A stretch of 64,000 nt of DNA, from positions 124,001 to 188,000 of the forward strand of contig JAQFVV010013080.1 of the NCBI GenBank assembly GCA_028023455.1. Reading direction: 5' to 3'. Positions 21,606-35,685 of this stretch are shown here, piece by piece. Within the stretch, counting starts at the first letter, position 1, and each line of letters opens with the position of its first letter. The notes beneath the pieces are model-generated. The model was not told where the DNA came from and did not search any database. It was given only the letters and a program-made list of their open reading frames with translations. This stretch comes from Epiperipatus broadwayi. Lineage: Eukaryota; Onychophora; Udeonychophora; Euonychophora; Peripatidae. The translations under genes and the position numbers were made by a program.

Positions 21606-24600
21606 ATATGATGGGGTAAGGTAATCATTATTGTGTTTTGATGTACAGTGAAAATTATTTTTAAATGGTGTAATATATCACACTATTGTGGTGTAGGAGG
21701 ATATCAGGAATTGTGGGAAAATTCAGAGACAATTAAGAATTAGATATCATTGAAGAAATAAATATGATTATTTTTTAATATTTTATGGAATATGATAATA
21801 TATTATGCATAAAAAATACATTTTTTAGAATATTTACATCTCAGTTTGCATTTCTATGAAATTGAACCATGAATGTACAGCACTGGTTATTTTTGTAGGG
21901 GTGGTGACATACAGACAGATGCACTATCCACATATCTCTTCAAGAATATTATTCATTAAACTACAGTTTTACATGACATTGTATTGCTAACAGGGATTTA
22001 AAGCTTTGTCATATATATAGCCATATTTATGTTGATTAGAGAAAGAAATTTAATGTAATTGTGATTATTTAATAACAGCAATCTCACTTTTTTTTTTTTT
22101 TTACTGAGTATGATGTTTATGAATGAATCATGCTTTTATGCAGTTGTATGTCTTATGGTCATATTATAAAGTGGTTTTTTGTTTTTGACTATATTTATTA
22201 ATAAAAATTTGATATAATGCAAACAACATTTTACTTTGAAATGTAGCTTAGAAAAAAAAGATTGACTTCTATATATTTTCAAATGCAAGAATTTCTATAA
22301 AAAAAGTAGTTGAATAGTTTATTGTTCCATAGTTTATTAAGGTGTTTGGGCCCTGGAAGTGACTGTGCTGGATAATCACCCCAAAACTCAGAGCATCAGT
22401 CTTTCACTCTATCACTGCACTAAACCTTACAGAGCAGAGATTTTTATATTTGTGCCAACTGTGGTCAGATAACTAACAAATTTGACCAAGAATATAGGCC
22501 AAATTCTTATGATCATAATGTTAATAAAATTAAATTAGTATAGTAGCACAATAAAAAGGAAACTTATTTATTAACCGATTGAAAGTTCATAAAGCAAAGA
22601 TTTACAAATATTACTATTTAATAATGAATTGAACAGAGAAAATTTTATTATTAAGAAATAACCTGAATGTACATCATATTTGTCTAGTGAGAATAATGAA
22701 GAGATTACTGTTATTGGTGGTGTGTTTGAGAGATGTACTAAAGAAATGACAAACTTGTAAACAACAACTTGTACATAAGACATTTTTACATGATAATAAA
22801 TATTTCATTAAAATTATATATTTATGATCTATTTTCTGATGTGATCCAACTATTGCAGTGTTGTAAAAATGTTTATCAAGTTATTATTTCTTTAAGTTCT
22901 AATATAGCAAGAAAAAAAAACTTTATTTAAATTTTTATTATCCAAGTTATAATCTTAATTGTTACAGTCATGATCTTATTAATCACTTATTAATAAATCA
23001 AGATTAAGCTTGACTATATTTGAATAGTAATTCGATCATATATATATATATATGTTATTTTATACATTATTTAGATCAAAGAGAAAAAGTGCAGATGTTG
23101 AAACAAAGTTGTAATAGTTCAAACTTATAATGGCTTCCATGGACAAAATTATTCCTGAGGTCAAAATATTTTTTTATTGGTTTAATATTGCCAAGGTTCA
23201 GTATTAATTAGTCCAGAGATCTTAGTGTAAATATTCTCATATTTAAGTAGAAAATTTTTTGCTTGATTTATAATATTTTGGATGTCCATGCTCTATCATT
23301 GATGAATCTAGCAAATGAGATCAACATCTTTGTCATTTAAAAAATGTTCATGAATCCTTAAATTCTAAAAGAGATTGTAGTGACATCTCAAAATTTTGAC
23401 AAGTCCGAGACCATATTCATGGCATTAAGCAATCATTGTCATTAAATGAATTGCTTTTTTCCCCTACTTATTAAGGCACATAGCAACAAAACAACATGTT
23501 ATTATATAGATTGGCAAAAGTTACTTTAGCATAATATTTTATTAACATAGTTATTTTTTATTAATTGTTTTTAAAATGATTAATTAATTATTAATTAAAC
23601 CTTTGTAGGCAACATTAAAAAGATATTAAAATAATATATAATTTTTATGATTAGAAGTTATATTTCTTTTTACTATGATATGCATCTACCAAATAAGATT
23701 GATCCAGTTGAAATGCATTGTGGGAATGATTTGTATTTTTCTTATGGCTGTAACCATTTGTTCAATAACTATGTATTAGCTGATATTCAAAATATAAAAA
23801 ATTAAGAAAAGTTAATATTACTGTATAGTAACTAAATTAAAAAAAAAATCATTTACAACTTTTTATTATAAGCATTAGACAGAAATGTCAACACAAAAAT
23901 ATTATGTATACTGTACACAGTATATAGTACTTTCATAAAATTTGGCAAATCATCAGAAGTATTATGAATGTTAAATTACTGACACTCTAAAAGCAGTTGG
24001 GTTTTGCACAGTTCTTGGTCTCAGATGTTAATTTCCTGTTGTGTAAATCTGCAAAATCAGCTTGGGGGTGTAATCTGATAGCAATTATTGTTATAGTGAA
24101 TCATTTAGGAATTGCTGCTATAATTGAGATCCTACCCATCATATATAAATATAGATTTTTTTATTAATTTAATAGTTGGTTTATTATGAAGCACTAGTAT
24201 ATTCTTAATAATGGATTTTAGTAATCATAATCTATGATGACTATAAGGATTATATTACTTCAAATTGCTACAATTTAAAAAAAAAAAAAAAAACTATTGT
24301 AGTATTAATCCTCATATTGATTTTTGTAAAAATTCAGATATTAGAATCTCTGAAATTTAGTTAGTATTTTAGGAAAAGCAAATTGAAGAAATTTATTCAT
24401 TCATTGTTGCTAATTCTGATTGTTTTTTTGTTGAATTATTATTATTAGTCTAAAATATCGACTGCTTTGCAAAGCTTTCTTAGTACTTATAATTTCTTAT
24501 CTTTTACTACACTTGGGCTTGTGATTCTTAAAAAAATAAATCAATTTATCATGCCATCTTCTTCTTTACCTTTCTCTACTTTTTTAAATCAGATAGTAAT

Positions 24601-27099
24601 ATAACCATTATATAGTGATTATAGAACATCTATCATTTTGTACTCCCCCTTTCAAATATATATCATTAATTTCCATTTCAAGTTCTTCCAGCAAGATATC
24701 TTGCACTTTTATTTTCCCTCTAATGTTTTTTATATTGATAATATTTCTCTTTTTTTTCCATATAATTTTATTTGCTCATAGTTTATATTCATATCTTTTT
24801 TCAAGCGATCAAATCTGTATAACACATGCAAGTCATGGAAGGATATATATATTAAAAGTTTTTTTTTAAGGTACAAAGACAAATCATCTTTGTAATAATA
24901 ATCAAGGTCCAATATTTTTTGCAACCTTTGCTCAACTGTCTTTCACAAATGAAACTGAAGATACCAACAAAGGGAAATTCCTGGCTAAAATATGTATAAT
25001 GATCCACATATTTCAATATAATCTCAGAAAAATCTGTAATGAATTATATTTTTCTGGTTAATGTGCAAGCCATTCTATTTTTTATCTTAGTTCTTTTAGT
25101 ATTTTGTCCAGATTATCTATATTCCCTTCTAACCATTTTACATTATTTTCTAATTTCAAATGACTCATGTTGTAAAATTATATTAAGTAATCTAAGTGAA
25201 ATTGTATCTCTATTTAATGGATTTTCCCCTCTTAACCCCCCCCCCCCATTTCTTTTTTTTCCAATTTCAATTTCCTGGGACTATCTTTGTAAATTTGTTT
25301 AAGAATTTCAATGTATATTATAGGTTTTCTAATGTTATTTTAGGGTTTCCAATAAAAGCTTATGACAACAATCAAAAATTGGTATAATAAACAAAGGCAA
25401 TTGTAGTATTTTATTAGATCCATTATATTTCTTTATTATTTAATATGATCTTGAAGTTCATTTATTATTGGAAATTTTTTTTTAGAATCTGCTTGGTCCA
25501 TAGATTAATATTTGCTTACTATTCCTGGAAATTATATTTTGAATAATCTTCATGAATATTTGATATTTTGAAAACTTAAAGTAATGGTTCTATAATTAAT
25601 TATGAAAAGATGCATCGTATGTGATAATTATCTCTTAAGATGGGAGTGAGTGTACTCATAAAATTTCATTATATAAATATTTTAGATGTGGCATAAGTAT
25701 TGTCAAACTTACTTAATCATTTCTATAGTAATTCCATATTATTTTTTAAACTCTTTAAATCATATTTAATTTTTCTGTAATTTTTAGTACTTCAGAGTAC
25801 TTTTAATTTTAAGTGAAATTGCTTTGATAAACTCTATACATTTAGAGATTCATAAAATTCTGCAGCTAATTCTATCTCTACTAATTTATAATTTGCCATG
25901 ATTATCTTTTAATCCATAAATCCATTTATTTTCCTCAATTATTTTTTCAACATTTTTAAAAATTGTAGTTACTGTTAATATAAATTAAATATGTTGCAAA
26001 GTAAATAATGACAAAAACTTCATAAATTAAATCTGATAAATGTATTTAATCTTAGATAATTTCAATTTGTTTTTTTATTATAATATCATCTGGAAAATTT
26101 TTCATTTCAAAGTTTATTTTGTTTTACTTTTATCAGATGACAGATAGCATTTTTTGGCCAAGTTTTGAAGAGACTTTGTAATAAATCGAAGCATACATTG
26201 TTTGCTCCCCCCATTTACTATTTTGTTAAAAATATATTTATTTCAAAATACTTGATGCATTATTTGTCATTACTCATAATTAAGTACAAATTAAGTGGAG
26301 AAATAGGTTGAATTTTGTAAAATAAATTGAAAGAATATATAAATTTATAAATTATAAGCAAAATGAATTTTAGTATGTACATATACTTTTCCTTACTTTA
26401 TTTTATATAATAATAATGGAGAAAAATGTCAACTATGATTTATTTCTCTTCATGATATGCAAAATGACTGATATACTGTTAAATGTTTAACATTCAGATC
26501 ACTAGGTTAAAAAAAAAGTATATATTTATTGAAGCTAGTTTTGATTAGCAAATTGTTTATACTGTATAAATAAAAAAGTGTAAATTTATTATATGTTTTA
26601 TGGTTAGAACTGGTTCACTAAAAAAAAAAAAAGTAAAATAAAAACAGGCACATGCTGATTTATTTCCATTTGGAATAAAATTTAAATATTTTTTATTGCA
26701 ATTTCTATTTTCAGAATGTATGTAATAAAATGAACCTGGAGTCAACTTTATAAAAGTTTTTATGCCAATATTAATAGTATAAAATTGCATTAGTATAGTA
26801 AATTTTACAACTTTAACACTTTAGTTTTGTTTTATTAGATAGTATGGATAAAACTAACATTTCATTAAATGTGTAATAATAAAAAAAATCTCGCATAAAA
26901 AAGTGCAGTGAATTGCATAAAGAAGATATTAATAGAAAAAGAGAGCCACATAAATTAGTTAGTTGATATAACTAATTTAGAATATTTAAAATTAAGCAAT
27001 TTTTAAAATAAATTAGTAATTTATATATGTCAATGTTTTAAACATTTGAAAAAGAAAAGATTATTCAGTATTAAAAATGTTTAAACTTGCTGAGCATAC
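21606..27099. other. AT-rich non-coding region
   Basis: No gene recognised. A decayed minus-strand tRNA-derived SINE-like piece lies at about 22,345-22,440. Homopolymer runs occur at 22,088 (T), 24,278 (A) and 25,237 (C). Several 60-90 codon ORFs (for example 24615-24869, 25039-25302) have low-complexity hydrophobic translations and no motif. Confidence 0.3.
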
Positions 27100-27149
27100 T
27101 TTCACTACTAAGACCAGAATCATATCCCTTATAATCTGGAGATTTAAAT

Positions 27150-27880
27150 AAAGTGGATATTATGCAAATGACTAATTTAAATATTGCACTTTTTGGACAA
27201 TGGAATGCTATTTTTTTTTTCTTTGATAGCATGGGGCTTATTAGAGATTATCACGTTCACAACATACAATGCATACCTTTACTGGGTTAAAAATATGACG
27301 TATTCCTGCTCATGCTTGAGAAAAATTGACTTTTGCTCAGAATTCTTTGCTCATTTATATAAGTATTAGTGTTGTGCAATTCTAGTAACAATGTTTGCAC
27401 AAGTCTCCCCATGATATACATCATGACCAGAAGGATTGCTGCATCTGATTTTATATACTGTTTGGGGGTTTGATCGTAGGGCAGCCTATTCTTAGTATTG
27501 TTTAACAGTCTATTTAAATTGGGAGGAATTCTCAAACTGATACTGTATGGGTTAGAGCATATTTTTTTCATTTTTCATGAGAGCCAAGAGCAGACTTATC
27601 CAGAGTTTATTGTCTGCTTGTTGTGATGGTAACTTTTATTTTCTGATAAAATTTATTCACAGTTTTAATTAATGGGTCATGGTTGTATCCTATTTTGTAT
27701 CGATCTTGGATATAGGCATTGATATTGGTTTTTTTATATGCCTCATATTTGCTTAGATTTATGTTTCTATTTAAGAAACTGTTAAAACTGACTAATTTAT
27801 GTGTAGTTGGTCTGTGAGATTGAGAGTGAATTTTCCGTTGGATTTCAAAGGGTTTGATAATAATTTCATAATCCAAATTG
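27150..27880 (-). pseudogene. Penelope-like element relic (linker and GIY-YIG endonuclease)
   Basis: On the minus strand, 27607-27876 encodes a Lys-rich linker with YIQDRYKIGYNHDPLIKTVN, like the region between RT and endonuclease in PLEs. After frameshifts, TVYKIRCSNPS followed by DVYHGETCANIVTRI (27,365-27,460) matches the GIY-YIG core: VYxI at one end, then a YxGET...RI helix with the catalytic Arg. EQKSIFLKHEQEY follows, like the S-LxxHxxxxGH segment. The usual YIG is YHG. The RT domain was not found upstream (beyond 27,880), so the copy is 5'-truncated or unrecognisable there. Confidence comes from the motif order, not from any single piece. Confidence 0.6.
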
Positions 27881-29208
27881 TCATTGTTTCATTGGATATG
27901 TGGATTCAAGACCTTCAGACCTTTTGAAGCATCTTATGTTCAGTGGTCCATTTTAAAGATGTTGACATATATTCATAATGTGTTTTTCGGGAGTCTAGAT
28001 TAGCATGTTATCTAGGTATTATGTGTAAATTACATTGGGTTCAATTGCTAAGTGTTTAGGGATATAAATGATAAATAAACAAACATCTAAATTACAAGTA
28101 CTGACTCCATTTAAATGCACTCATTTTGCTGATAACATCTAGTATAAATATTAATAATTCTTTGCTAATCATTTTTTATTAGACTAGAAAATATGTAATT
28201 GAACTCAGTTAAGGATTATTATATTATTTTTTAATGATCAGGCTTATTATATTTATAATACATAATGAAACTTCTAAATGCAACACACTCCTTAAAACAT
28301 ATAGATAAAGCTATATGTTAAAAGCAATGATGCCCAAGTTACATTTCTGGCATAATTTAGTGTTAAAATATATATATATAAAATATGTCTTTATGCATAT
28401 GTTTTAAGGAGCCAGCTGAGTTCAGAAATTTCATTACATATTATAAATAAACACTAACTTCGAAAATAAATTAATATAAGCAACTTAATATATTTTAATT
28501 AATATATTTTGCAACAACTTTGATGAATTAAGTTCATTTGCACAAGCAATACAAAATATTACTATTAGTTAATTCACTTAGTACACTAATATAAAATTAA
28601 ACATGAATGAGTGTGCATGTGAGAAAGCTTATAGCAATTACAATTGTCAATATTGATAAATTGTTACAATATTTAATAAATATTATTCATCAGTTTTAAT
28701 AAATCAATAGTTTTATTAGTCAAAATGTATTAAAATGTAGCAGTAGACATCAAAGATAAAACTAATTATAGAATAAAGAATAAAAAAATGGTTAAACCAA
28801 ACAATCAGTATAATTTTTATAAAAAAGAAATATGAAAATGGTCAAAGATAAGTAAATTTTTAAATCTCTTATTAGTTTTGTTGCTCAAATTGTTATATAA
28901 TTCTGGCCATTTAGTTCTTAGCAAATTTATAGAAGAAACAAAAAATAATTAAAGTTTAGAATAGTGACCAGTGTTTAAAAATTTATTAGGAAGTCTCCTT
29001 TCTTTGCCCAGAGCAATGTTTGGAAAACATACCATCATCAATAATTTAGCTGAAACAAAAAATGAAGGTCAAGTCAAATGAGTTTTATTTTATTTTAATT
29101 TTACATATTCCAATGGTCTCCATCATAATGTTTTAAAGTGATCAATCAATATTAAAAGATTATTGTTTCTTAGACTTGGACTACAAACAAAATTTTTTTT
29201 TATTATAA
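27881..29208. other. AT-rich non-coding region
   Basis: No gene or repeat recognised. Confidence 0.3.
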
Positions 29209-29379
29209 ATGGAAGTGGAAAAAAGATTTTCAAAAGTAATTAAAATTAAGCTGACATTAGATATGATAATTGCCAATGTTTTACTAGAAGTAAAAACTAG
29301 AAGTAAAACTCAACAAACATTTGAAATTTTATCTCAAAATCTTTTACTTAAAGGTAATATTATTTTTCGTAGTTGGCTT

Positions 29380-29690
29380 TCCAATTCTGGGCAGGTAGAC
29401 CGAATGCAGTCCCTGCACATTTGGACTGCTGATTGGGAGACAGAGGCATCTGGAATGGTCTTGACATGGCTCGGCTGCAGGTTGAGAATTTATTATTCAA
29501 TGGACTTAAACCTTGTACCTCGCTGCCTGTTGTGGTGGTTGGCGCAATGCTGGACTTGTCCACCTATTCAGCTAAAGCATTTGGGTCTTCGTTTCGAACT
29601 CCAGGGGTGGGATCATTGGGTGATGGATGGCTTCTCAGTAGCTGGGCCATGTAGATCCATGTATAGATACTCATGTTCAGATACACATTA
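29380..29690. other. GC-rich island of unknown origin
   Basis: About 310 bp near 50% G+C inside DNA of about 25% G+C, with sharp edges (near GGGCAGGTAGACC and CATGTTCAGATACAC). An ORF crosses it on each strand (29209-29691 plus, 29360-29563 minus), but neither translation resembles a family I know, and the plus one runs into AT-rich flank. It could be an inserted foreign or processed fragment, a SINE body, or a piece of a GC-richer repeat. Confidence 0.5.
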
Positions 29691-29691
29691 A

Positions 29692-30963
29692 TATCAACAT
29701 TATAGCAACTCTTTAATGGACATAATTGTTATCAAGCATATTTACTTTATATAATCAATATTTGTTTTACCTTGTTTGTCACATTGAACACTTTGTAATT
29801 CTCAATGGGTAAGTGTATCCAAAATTTTTGTAATCCTTTTACTAATAAAGGTTACTTTTGAAAGATAAAATTAATTATAATATAAATAAATTATATTTTA
29901 AGCAGAAATTAATTTCAAAGATAATTTTTGTCTTTGGAAACAAAAAAATAAATTTACTAATGTTAAAAACATGGTTTAAGTTGTACCTAATTATAAAGTT
30001 TATTTTTTTTCAAAAATGCAAAGAAAAGAGATCTTTTAATGCTCATGATATTAATTGCACTTTTGCAGCACATTTTAGTGGTGCTGTGGTCATATTCAGC
30101 CTACCATCATTCTCTTGCAGTTATCTGTAGCATTCATTTGCTGGTTTAGCAGTCAGTTGATATTAGAAACTAGAAGTAAAATATATATTGATTTATTAGT
30201 TTTAAAAAAATCTGAAGATGTCAGTATTGTACAATGAACCTAATACAAATAAGATATGATTATTCATTGGTAGATTTTTTGTTCTCAAGCTTCAAGAGTA
30301 CCAGCTTCAGGAAGAAAATTTGTATGTTCTCCATAATTTATTTTCATATATATGATTATTTTTGCAAAATATTTATTTTGAAACAAATATAGTGATTACA
30401 ATTAGATTTTATTCAAAAAATATTTATTTTTAAGAAATCAAAATCACATGAAATCATAATCATGGAAAAAAATTTTCTACTGTTTAACAGCATTGTAAGC
30501 ATAAGAAAAGACGATCATGTGATAGTTTAATGGTTACATTTTAATAATCATAATTGCAATTTTAAATTTATCATTAGTTTATGATATTTTAACAGTAGTT
30601 TATTTGGATTTTAAAAATGCCATTCAAATAATAACTATTTCATTAAAAATATATTTTTATTAGCAATGTGCAAATCATCCTATAAGACAAAAGCTATTGT
30701 TCTTATTGCATATTCAGTTTCTTACTTTTTTTTTATATTTGCAATGTTGAAATATTATTTTTAAGAATATTTTTTATTTATAACATTATACTTGTAGTAA
30801 GTAAAGACTATCAAAATAAAATGTAGAATAAAGATTTAATTGTAAAAATAAAATATTGCAAAAATAACTCAAATGGATACTATGGGTTGGAAAAAATGCT
30901 CATAGGGGTTAGTAATGAAATTGGTAAAACACATTAAAATTGCTATTGATTTGCCTTAGACTA
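29692..30963. other. AT-rich non-coding region
   Basis: Nothing recognised. Confidence 0.3.
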
Positions 30964-30974
30964 TAAAATTTGTT

Positions 30975-31079
30975 TTTTTTAAAGTGTCATAGCATCGGCC
31001 GGGACGCAAACCCGCACCCCGGGCAACTGCTTGTAAGGCAGTCGCGCTGACCTCTCGACCACCAATGCAAGACAAAAAC
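30975..31079 (-). repeat. Short SINE / tRNA retropseudogene S1
   Basis: On the minus strand the whole tRNA fold is visible: acceptor arms GCATTGG and CCGATGC pair over seven bases, an A-box-like TGGTCGAGAGGTCAG, an anticodon stem ACTGC/GCAGT with loop CTTACAA (anticodon TAC), and a T loop with GGTTTGCGTCC. A short tail GCTATGACA and an A run follow. An 11-bp direct repeat TAAAATTTGTT flanks it (30964-30974 and 31080-31090), so it was inserted by retrotransposition. One T-stem pair is broken. I judge it a SINE-like copy rather than a working tRNA-Val, though a functional gene is not excluded. Confidence 0.65.
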
Positions 31080-31090
31080 TAAAATTTGTT

Positions 31091-34000
31091 GTTTTAAGAA
31101 TGAATTTTGGCAATTTTCAAATTAACAAGGAATTAAAAAATGCAAAAGTTACAAAATTGGCATTCTTACTATGCATTTAATTTAATAAAGATTTAAAAAA
31201 TAATTACCAGGATTCCTCACATTTATCAAGATTACCACTTTTTCCAAATCATATTTCTTTCCTACAATATCAAAAGTTTATAAATCCCGAATAAAAGTTT
31301 TAAAACTTCTGCTTCTAAAATGAAAAAAGTTCAATGTTTATTTTTGTTAAATTATAGAAAAGGAATAGTTTGATAATTATTTTTTCATATTTATGATCTG
31401 TGTCTTGATTGTTTTTAACTAAATTAAAGTTTCAATACTTCACATTATTTTAAGGCAAGAAAATGTATATTTTCTATAAAAATAAGTATTTCTTTACAGA
31501 CAAGTGAAAGATTGAAACTATATTGTATAATAAGTGAACATTTACAAATTTCATTGGTTATTTTGAATTGTTTTATTGTTTTATAATATATTTTGTGCAT
31601 TTCTGAAAATTTTATATATTATTCCTTATGAAGAAATATATAACTTCACTTTAAGTTTAACAATCCATTATTTATTATATGAAATATAAATATCAGTGCT
31701 AAGCATTTTAATAATTTGAATTTAACTTCCTATTAGTGTTTCATAAAAATTTACCTCCATTTAAATAATTATTCAAAGAATGATTAACTTATGTTGTTTG
31801 CATAAAGGCTAAGTATAAGCTAGTAAGTTAAATGGTATTTAATACAATTGTAAATGCTTTTATTACATTTCTTATATTAAGGTTCATTCTCAATTCCAAT
31901 AAAATTTTATTATTATTTAAAACAAGAATTAAAATTTATGTCAATTTACAATGGTAACTGGATAAACAGGTTCCAATAAAGGTCATAAAAATATTAATAG
32001 TTAAATAAAGAAAAACAGATATTTGTATATGTGTGCACATTAAATAATAGCACTGTTTGTATTCAATGGCTTGAACAACTATTATATTTTACCATTATTA
32101 AATATAATGTTTACAAATAAAAGCATTTATGTTTAATGATGAAAAAGAAACATCATTTTCTTGGAAATTAAATTGCTAAGAATATGAATTTAGAGATTAT
32201 TGCAAATGTACTAAAGCAATATAAATCACTTTGCGAAGATGTGGACAAGCTTTCTTTAAAAAAATTTTGTATTGTGCTGGCATTCAAATAGATAAGTTTC
32301 TGAATCTCATGAAATAAATACTGTTGCAGGGGAGCAGTAGTCACAGATTAATGCACAGAAAATAGGACATTGGAAGTAGAATATTCCCTTTTGTTATGCA
32401 ATCCAGATATGATATGGATCTTCTACTATATTTTGAAACACAAACAATATAGAGGTTTAAAAATGTCATTATTATAAAAAATATTGTATGCAAAACTGCA
32501 GAGGAATTTGCCAATAAATGTTCTCTTGTTTTGAAATTTTTTTTTAGAATTGGATGGAGAAATATGTGTGCTCATTCAATCATCAAAGTTACATTAAATA
32601 TACCAGATGTTGAACTAAAGATAACTCAAGATGTTATATCAGAATATAAATTTAAAGTATGAAATATTTTCTGGATAACTTCTACCATTTCATGTCATCC
32701 GTATGCATAGCTCATATTGTGTGAGATGGGAAAGTACCAACTCTACATAAAGATATATTTCACATATGCATGCATTGTATAAGCAGAAAATTAGTATAAT
32801 CATTAGTACATGTTGAGATTAATTAATTAGGAATCAAAAATTAGAATTAATTTAAGATAAATTCTTAATATCAAAACAAAGCTGCATTCAATACAAAATA
32901 GTTAAATTATAATCTTTTAAAAATAATGAAAGGAACTTTAATTTAAAGATGCAAAACAATATTTGTTATTTAATAAAAAAGAAAAAGAGGAGAAAAGAAA
33001 AAATAAGAAAGGAGTAGAAAACATTAATTTTTAATATTGATTATATTTACCATATAATATTGTTAAATACAATTATTTGTTTTAATTAATAACACTTATA
33101 TTAAATTGGTATCTTTTATAAATAGGAAATAATCCAAAATTAAACTTGGGACATAAAACCTTCTAAACTTTCATGATCTAGAAAGATATGTAATGACAAT
33201 ATGAGCAGCAGAGGGGCTAGAACATGGTAATTTATGTGGTACTCATCCAAGGAAAATAGGTATTAGTTATTTTGATTTGATTTATTATCTATTCAATCAA
33301 ATACTTGTCAATACTTTTGATAATAGAATGTATTTATAAGTATTAATATGGAATAATAGGGGAGGAGTAACTTTGATCTATCCATTTCTATGATTCATAG
33401 GGACCTTGTGGTGCTTAATATGTAATTATAGCTGATTAATAATTAACTAGTTATAGAAACATCCATCTACCTGAGAAAACACATTCTACTGGCAATCTAG
33501 TAAATTAAGTTTGTACTCTGTTTTCCATTCTGCTTTTATCTAACTATTTTCATAAGGGATAATTCTGAATTGGTACAATATATCAATACTAACTGATTTT
33601 TATAAAAAGAAATTGTCAGCTTTACCATAATTACTGTATAGCTGCTATTCAATTAGTTACTTTTTCAATAAATTAATCATCACTCATCCAATATGAAATA
33701 AATATTTTTTACATAACCCAATGTTTATAAAACTGATGGATTATTGTTGAGTTTATTTTTGAATTGTTAATAATTAAAACATTTTTTAAAAATTCAGAAT
33801 TGCTATTGCTATATTTCTTCAAAATTATTTCAATTAATTACATTTATTTGATCTGTTGGAAATTGCTCTGTAAATTAAAACTGATTCTTGGAGAAGTGTG
33901 TTGAGATGAAAGAAGGATGGATGGATAAAAAAAAATTAATCCAGATAAATCAGTCTTTATCTTATTGACGATTTGAAACTTTATGATTTGTTGATAAGGC

Positions 34001-34283
34001 ATTAATAAATATATTATAAACACAGATAGATGTTTATTTCATATTCAAATAAGATCCAATATTTTATAATAATTAACATTACATTGAGCACCATTGAATT
34101 CATGATCATATTCAGAAATAGAAGGATTTATAGCAATATCTTATTAATAAACTTTATCCTTATCTAAATTTTCTTTTCTTACTTTGGCATTATGGTTATA
34201 TCATTTTATTATATAAATTGTCTTGTACATCAAACATGTTCTTTTTTCGAAGAAATAAAAAAGCAGTATGGATTTTCATTTTA
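31091..34283. other. AT-rich non-coding region
   Basis: No gene or repeat recognised in about 3.2 kb. Confidence 0.3.
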
Positions 34284-34299
34284 ATTTATTTGAATTATA

Positions 34300-34862
34300 T
34301 TAATATATGAATTTTTCTACAGTACAGACGTTTTCTTACCTGCACTCCAAAATGTAATATATAGGGGGTTTGAATTCAGACTTTCGCATGACCCTCAACT
34401 ATCCACACTATCTCATACTACTGATACATTTGATCACACACATGACAAAAAAGATAAAAAATCACCAATATTCATATTTCGTGCAAAACCAGCGCTCTTC
34501 AGTTGGTCCAGATTATCATCTCCACAAATATATACAATCAATGCTCAGCTTATATTAAGATAGCCAATCTTTATACTTTAATGGACAGGCTTCAATCCAT
34601 CCCACAACTCTTCAGCAATCCATTTCATTGAAAATCTGATGATGGAATGCTCAAAGCCCACATTGGTGCCAACCTTCTCATCCTACCCATGTTGACCATA
34701 AGTCATTCTGACCCCTCATGTACAGGACATAGTCCATTTACATACATATACGAGGGATGAGCACACCTTACATCACTATATTTTAATATATGAATTTTTT
34801 ACAGTATAGGCTTTTTCATACCTGCACTGCAATATGTCATATGTAGGGGATTTGAACTCAGA
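34300..34862. repeat. Repeat family D, locus 2 (tandem, about 483 bp, hammerhead-bearing)
   Basis: TTAATATATGAATTTTT followed by CTACAGTACAG at about 34,300 recurs at about 34,784, a 483-bp period. The second copy is cut off near 34,862. Internal sequence follows locus 1 at 12,575-12,990 over its whole length. A hammerhead lies on the minus strand at 34464-34507. Confidence 0.75.
34464..34507 (-). ncRNA. Type I hammerhead ribozyme motif, family D locus 2
   Basis: Minus strand: stem I ACCAA, core CTGAAGA (all required bases present, N7 = A), stem II GCGC/GCAC with loop TGGTTTT and one mismatch, GAAA, weak stem III in ATATGAAT, H17 = A, stem I 3' side TTGGT. Compared with locus 1 the stem II closing pair is G-C, better than T-T. 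The core is intact. Confidence 0.65.
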
Positions 34863-35510
34863 CCCTTCACTTATTTATTAAATCTGAAGGATGATTACTT
34901 CAAAAATGAGTATAACTTATTTTTATAAATTCCTTACAAACAAAATTTTTATTTTTATTTCACATCTTTGTGGCACATTACACTCTTTTATTTTCAACTG
35001 AACAACTTATTTGTTGAGAGTGAAAATAATATTGCTGTAATGAAATAGAGACCCCCCTCCCCCAATGGTTTAACTATCTAATTTCATAATTTAAATTGAC
35101 TTGGTACTATAATTTTTTTGACATTAATATTTTAGGAACTATCTCTATACAAATTGAAATTGTTTTGGCATCTAGCTTTTGAATCAATAGCAATCTATCA
35201 TTGATAAAAGAATAATGAAATAATAAAAAAACACGCAATCCAATCAGAGAAGCTGGTGATTTCAATTTAGTTTCAGCCTTGAGATTAAAAACCACTGCTA
35301 TGGATAATAAATTTGTAATTAAATTTGTATGTGCACTTAAGAAAATGCAACAAGTAAAGTCAATTTATTTTAAAATTATGTTAAAATTAGTTTTTTTTTT
35401 TTTGGATATAGCAAATAAAAAATACAAATTGCTCTTTTTTTTTTGCTATGATCAAGAAGAAATTTTACAATTATATATAATAAATGTGATTATTTATATT
35501 AATAATTTTT
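34863..35510. other. AT-rich spacer
   Basis: Nothing recognised. Contains T runs near 35,392 and 35,434. Confidence 0.3.
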
Positions 35511-35685
35511 ATTAGTCACTCATTAGTCTAGAGATTTATCTAATAATGAAAAATATTTCTGTAATGTAATTTTCATTACAACAAGCTCACACAAGGTAGG
35601 GAATGTTTTCTATAACTTTTAACACCTTGAGGAAGGATGCAATTATAAGCATATGATCAAGGACACTTGAAGAAGTCTATGATCC

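Noticed and set aside
22345-22440. Functional tRNA gene on the minus strand
   Set aside because: Only the A box is convincing; the B box and acceptor pairing are missing, so it is at most an old SINE head.
24615-25302. Hydrophobic ORFs as membrane proteins
   Set aside because: The hydrophobicity comes from T-rich DNA (Phe/Leu/Ile codons), with no start context or conserved motif.
29209-29691. 160-codon ORF as a gene
   Set aside because: It joins AT-rich and GC-rich sequence, and its translation resembles no family. An ORF also crosses the island on the other strand.
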